Under the pieces are notes generated by a model. That model saw nothing but the letters and a program-made list of their open reading frames with translations, was not told the origin of the DNA and made no database searches. Positions 14,482 through 17,533 of a stretch of 17,533 bases of DNA are shown here, one piece after another; the stretch's first letter is position 1, and each line of letters starts with the position of its first letter. Made by a program: the position numbers and the translations under genes. Source of the DNA: Thermoflavifilum sp. (GTDB lineage: Bacteria > Bacteroidota > Bacteroidia > Chitinophagales > Chitinophagaceae); assembly GCA_019683625.1 (NCBI GenBank), contig JADGHY010000013.1:1-17533 (forward strand), given 5' to 3'.

Positions 14482-14709
14482 ACGCTTACATTTTTGGTTT
14501 ACGATATGATAGTTACGCTGTTGGGGTTTCTGGCTTTTTTTCCCAGCCCCAGTTTTATGGTTTCTAAAAATGGTGGTGGGACTTTGTAGGTAAAATTGCG
14601 GTGGTTATTTATGGCAGGACCACTCGGAAATCATGCAAATTTCTGTATTTAAAGCCATTTTCTCATCAGGCCAACAGAAAATTTTTGGGGTTGCTACACC
14701 GATCGGTTA

Positions 14710-14726
14710 TAGAAATCATATTTCTA
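14710..14726. repeat. inverted repeat TAGAAAT-CAT-ATTTCTA
   Basis: A perfect 7-bp inverted repeat around a 3-bp centre, two bases after the palindrome ACCGATCGGT at 14698-14707. The size and symmetry are typical of a dimeric regulator site; no known motif was recognised. Confidence 0.6.
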
Positions 14727-14753
14727 CCTATCACAAACAAGAATCATGCAAAA

Positions 14754-14775
14754 CAAATTCCATGCAAGGAATTTG
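14754..14775. repeat. inverted repeat CAAATTCC-ATGCAA-GGAATTTG
   Basis: A perfect 8-bp inverted repeat with a 6-base loop that is itself one of the ATGCAA copies. It lies about 80 bp upstream of the gyrA -7 box. It could be an operator or, if transcribed from further upstream, an RNA hairpin; no T run follows, so it is not a standard terminator. Confidence 0.6.
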
Positions 14776-14832
14776 ATATATGCAATAAATACGTAATATC
14801 CTGCCCCATGGATTGCACAAGCGCAGATTTCC

Positions 14833-14863
14833 TTTTTTCTGGCGGGGAGAAACGCTAACTTTG
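14833..14863 (+). promoter_or_regulatory. gyrA promoter
   Basis: TAACTTTG at 14856-14863 matches the Bacteroidota -7 element exactly; a T-rich stretch 19 bp upstream (14833-14836) stands in for a poor -33 box. The leader would be about 20 bases before the ATG at 14891. Confidence 0.55.
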
Positions 14864-14890
14864 CCTGTTTTTGGTTAAAACCACTTTCAG

Positions 14891-17389
14891 ATGGCAGAAG
14901 AAACGGAAAGCCAACAAGGGCGAATCATCAAGGTGAATATTGAGGAGCAAATGAAAACGGCCTACATCGATTATTCGATGTCGGTTATTGTGGGCCGTGC
15001 CCTTCCGGATGCCCGGGATGGGTTAAAACCTGTGCAGCGGCGGATTTTATATGGCATGAATGAGCTGGGCAACAATAGCAACCGCCCCTATAAGAAATCC
15101 GCACGTATCGTGGGTGAAGTGATGGGTAAATACCATCCACACGGAGATAGCGCAATTTACGAGGCCATCGTGCGTATGGCACAGGATTGGACCATGCGTT
15201 ACCCGCTCATCGACGGGCATGGCAACTTTGGCTCTTTAGATGGAGATGCACCCGCTGCAATGCGCTATACCGAAATCAGGTTGCAGCGCATTGCTGAAGC
15301 CATGCTGGAAGATATTGAAAAGGAGACGGTTGATTTCACCAACAATTTCGACGATACCCTCAAGGAGCCAACCGTTTTGCCTACGCGCATTCCCCAGCTG
15401 CTGATGAACGGGGCATCGGGAATAGCGGTTGGCATGGCAACAAATATCCTTCCACACAATCTTCGTGAAATCGTGGATGCCTGCCTGGCTTATATTGATG
15501 ATCCGGAGATCACCATCGACGGTCTGATGCAATACATCCTGGCGCCGGATTTTCCCACGGGAGGTATTATTTACGGATATGAAGGCGTGAAACAGGCCTT
15601 TCACACAGGCCGCGGGCGCATTGTGGTACGAGGTAAGTTACGCGTGGAAACAAGCAGCAGCGGCAAAGACCAAATTATCATTTACGAATTGCCTTATCAG
15701 GTAAACAAGGCCGAGCTGCATGAGAAAATTGCCCAGCTGGTTAACGATAAAATCATTGAAGGCATCAGCGATGTGCGCGATGAATCGGGCAGAGAAGGGG
15801 TGCGCCTGGTTATTGATCTCAAACGCGACGCCATACCCCAGGTGATCATCAACCAATTGTACAAACACACCGAACTGCAAACCTCATACGGGGTAAATAA
15901 CGTGGCCTTGATCCATGGCCGCCCCCGGCTCATGAATATCAAAGAGCTGATAGCCGCCTTTGTGGATTTTCGCCACGAGATTGTTGTCCGCCGCAGCCAG
16001 TTTGATTTGCGGGAAGCGGAAAAAAGAGCGCATATCCTCGAAGGATATCTTATCGCTTTAGATCATCTGGATGCCGTGATTGCCCTGATTCGTTCTTCTG
16101 CCGATCCGGAGACAGCCCGCCTCGGCTTAATGCAAAATTTCAATTTAACGGAAATTCAGGCCAAAGCTATATTGGATTTGCGCCTGCAACGGCTCACCGG
16201 GCTTGAACGCGAAAAAATCAGGCAGGAACACGAAGAAGTGTCAAAACAAATTGCCTACCTCAAAGATGTGCTGGCCAATCAATCCCTGCGCATGCGCATC
16301 ATCAAAGACGAACTCAATGAAGTAAAAGAACGTTTTGGGGATGACCGCAAAACGGAAATCCAGTACACCACTGCCGAGATCCGCGCCGAAGATGTAATTG
16401 CCAATGAGGCCATGGCCATCACCATCTCTCATCTGGGTTATATCAAGCGCACTTCTTTAGCTGATTATCGCCAGCAGCGCAGGGGTGGCAAGGGTGTTAC
16501 GGGCGGTAAAACCCGTGAGGAAGATTTCATCGAACACCTCTTTATAGCCTCTAATCACGACACCATGCTGTTTTTCACCGAAAAAGGCAAATGTTACTGG
16601 CTAAAGGTGTTCGAGATTCCGGAAGGTGAGCGCCATGCCAAAGGTAGGGCCATTCAAAATCTCATCAGCCTTTCCAGCGATGATCGTGTCAGAGCCGTGA
16701 TAGCCGTAAAAGATCTTGACGACGAAGCCTATGTCCGCAATCACTATATCCTGTTTTGTACCCGGCGAGGCATGATTAAAAAATCGCCATTGGTCGATTT
16801 TTCCCGGGTTAGGCAGAATGGCATCATCGCAATCACCATTACCGAAGGGGATGAGTTGCTCGATGCTAAACTTACCGATGGGAGCTGTGATGTGATGATG
16901 GCTGTGAAAAGCGGGCGGGCCATTCGTTTTCCGGAATCCACCGTACGCGAAACCGGCCGCGGCGCCATCGGAGTCAGAGGGATTAGCCTGGATCATGCAC
17001 ACGACGAAGTCATCGGCATGATCTGCCTGCACAAAGAAGACACCAGCAGAACCGTGTTGGTGGTCTCTGAGAAAGGATTCGGCAAACGCACCACCATAGA
17101 AGAATACCGGATTACCAACCGGGGCGGCAAAGGCGTGAAAACGATTCAGATTACCCCGAAAACGGGCGCATTGGTAGGCATCCTGGACGTGGCCGAAGAA
17201 GATGATCTCATGATCATTTGCAAATCTGGCCTTACCATTCGTACACCTGTGGCCGACATTCGTGAAGCAGGAAGAGCCACTCAGGGTGTGAGACTCATTC
17301 GCCTGGATGAACACGATGAGATTGCTTCCATTGCCCGGGTGGAAGAAAATCAGGCAAATGGCATGGAAATGGATAATGAACAGGCATAA
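14891..17389 (+). CDS. gyrA: DNA gyrase subunit A
   Basis: The DNA-cleaving subunit of gyrase, which with GyrB introduces negative supercoils. At 832 residues it is full length. The N-terminal winged-helix/tower part contains the catalytic tyrosine Y126 in AAMRYTE; the quinolone-resistance region HPHGDSAIYE (82-91) has S87 and E91 at the positions of E. coli S83 and D87, so no classical Ser-to-Leu change is seen. The long coiled coil spans about 370-490. The C-terminal beta-pinwheel begins with the GyrA box QRRGGKG at 529-535, which distinguishes gyrase from topoisomerase IV ParC, and further G-R-G or RGGKG blade motifs follow. The protein ends in a short acidic tail. It is transcribed alone from its own promoter, with another exported-protein gene 73 bp downstream. 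Confidence 0.97.
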   Translation: MAEETESQQGRIIKVNIEEQMKTAYIDYSMSVIVGRALPDARDGLKPVQRRILYGMNELGNNSNRPYKKSARIVGEVMGKYHPHGDSAIYEAIVRMAQDWTMRYPLIDGHGNFGSLDGDAPAAMRYTEIRLQRIAEAMLEDIEKETVDFTNNFDDTLKEPTVLPTRIPQLLMNGASGIAVGMATNILPHNLREIVDACLAYIDDPEITIDGLMQYILAPDFPTGGIIYGYEGVKQAFHTGRGRIVVRGKLRVETSSSGKDQIIIYELPYQVNKAELHEKIAQLVNDKIIEGISDVRDESGREGVRLVIDLKRDAIPQVIINQLYKHTELQTSYGVNNVALIHGRPRLMNIKELIAAFVDFRHEIVVRRSQFDLREAEKRAHILEGYLIALDHLDAVIALIRSSADPETARLGLMQNFNLTEIQAKAILDLRLQRLTGLEREKIRQEHEEVSKQIAYLKDVLANQSLRMRIIKDELNEVKERFGDDRKTEIQYTTAEIRAEDVIANEAMAITISHLGYIKRTSLADYRQQRRGGKGVTGGKTREEDFIEHLFIASNHDTMLFFTEKGKCYWLKVFEIPEGERHAKGRAIQNLISLSSDDRVRAVIAVKDLDDEAYVRNHYILFCTRRGMIKKSPLVDFSRVRQNGIIAITITEGDELLDAKLTDGSCDVMMAVKSGRAIRFPESTVRETGRGAIGVRGISLDHAHDEVIGMICLHKEDTSRTVLVVSEKGFGKRTTIEEYRITNRGGKGVKTIQITPKTGALVGILDVAEEDDLMIICKSGLTIRTPVADIREAGRATQGVRLIRLDEHDEIASIARVEENQANGMEMDNEQA

Positions 17390-17396
17390 GGATACA

Positions 17397-17436
17397 TTGC
17401 ATTTTTGTAAATCATCTCGTATTTTGCACGCAAAAT
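17397..17436 (+). promoter_or_regulatory. promoter-like boxes and a 16-bp palindrome after gyrA
   Basis: TTG at 17397-17399 and TATTTTG at 17420-17426 lie 20 bp apart and resemble a Bacteroidota promoter with a one-base-shorter -7 box. The -7 box is embedded in the inverted repeat ATTTTGC-AC-GCAAAAT (17421-17436), a placement expected of a repressor site. The ATG of the next gene is 26 bp further on. Confidence 0.4.
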
Positions 17437-17462
17437 TGTTCCACTTAAAATACACACTTATC

Positions 17463-17533
17463 ATGAAAAAAATCCTGTTTATTGTGTTTCTGCTTGCCCT
17501 GAGCGGCTGGTCCTTTGCCCAGAATAAAATGGT
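17463..17533 (+). CDS. start of an exported protein, cut by the window edge
   Basis: The ATG at 17463 opens a clear signal peptide, MKKILFIVFLLALSGWSFAQ, with a lysine-rich start, a hydrophobic core and a likely cleavage site after FAQ. Only 23 complete codons are in the window, so the function cannot be read. I recall a TPR protein downstream of gyrA in other Bacteroidota, which would fit, but nothing here proves it. Confidence 0.7.
   Translation, partial: MKKILFIVFLLALSGWSFAQNKM

Larger units (their letters stand above)
14482..14890. promoter_or_regulatory. 409-bp intergenic region with clustered repeats upstream of gyrA
   Basis: No convincing gene is present. The region holds an imperfect hairpin at 14523-14550 (GGGG, 3-base bulge, CTGG against CCAG-CCCC, loop of T's); an 11-bp direct repeat AATCATGCAAA at 14629-14639 and 14742-14752; four copies of ATGCAA (14633, 14746, 14762 and 14780); a perfect palindrome ACCGATCGGT at 14698-14707; and inverted repeats TAGAAAT/ATTTCTA (14710-14726) and CAAATTCC/GGAATTTG (14754-14775). 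The gyrA promoter box is at its right end. The density of symmetric sites suggests protein-binding control of gyrA, of the divergent dehydrogenase gene, or of both. Confidence 0.5.

Noticed and set aside
14601..14858. 85-codon open frame upstream of gyrA
   Set aside because: It has no recognisable domain, has an irregular composition, overlaps the inverted repeats and ends on top of the gyrA promoter box.
16601..17464. 287-codon open frame on the minus strand over the end of gyrA
   Set aside because: It is antisense to well-conserved gyrA coding sequence and shows no domain; long antisense frames are common over genes of this composition.

Overview
The window is a stretch of chromosome from a member of the Bacteroidota, most likely the family Chitinophagaceae or a close relative (inference). 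The reasons are several families largely confined to that phylum (a DUF1599 protein, a BT_3928-type DoxX protein, a HYC_CC_PP-type small exported protein), promoter-like boxes of the Bacteroidota form TAnnTTTG, and a near absence of Shine-Dalgarno sequences. No rRNA, tRNA, CRISPR array, transposase or phage gene was seen. Apart from one copper-related block, this is housekeeping DNA.

Layout. (1) 135-1842, minus strand: folP (dihydropteroate synthase) followed by cdaA (c-di-AMP synthase). (2) 1902-3603, plus strand, divergent from folP: a DUF1599 protein with two similar halves, overlapping by 11 bp a DoxX/BT_3928-type membrane protein. (3) 8715-3554, minus strand: recF, then three genes that look like a copper-handling unit (a small secreted Cys/His protein, a DUF2231 membrane protein, a multicopper oxidase with a Met/His-rich insert and a C-terminal beta-barrel-like domain), then a DUF721/DciA-like gene whose last 50 bp overlap the BT_3928-type gene. 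recF and DUF721 genes are neighbours in other bacteria, so the copper genes look inserted between them. (4) 8832-13135, plus strand: pdhA (pyruvate dehydrogenase E1 alpha), a membrane-anchored TPR protein, ribH (lumazine synthase), a LutA-like CCG-domain protein, an EVE-domain protein and a CobB-type sirtuin. (5) 14481-13126, minus strand: a saccharopine dehydrogenase-like protein convergent with the sirtuin gene. (6) A 409-bp intergenic region with clustered inverted and direct repeats, then gyrA (14891-17389) and the first codons of an exported protein at the right edge.

How the genes work together. The copper block is the most interesting part. It has its own promoter-like box after recF. 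Its products are predicted to act outside the cytoplasm: a small cysteine-rich exported protein, an inner-membrane protein and an oxidase that seems to carry its own outer-membrane barrel, as if CopA and CopB had been joined in one chain. The remaining genes serve DNA replication and topology (recF, DUF721, gyrA), folate and riboflavin synthesis (folP, ribH), second-messenger synthesis (cdaA) and central metabolism (pdhA, LutA-like protein, sirtuin, saccharopine dehydrogenase-like protein). All calls come from reading the sequence; no database search was run.
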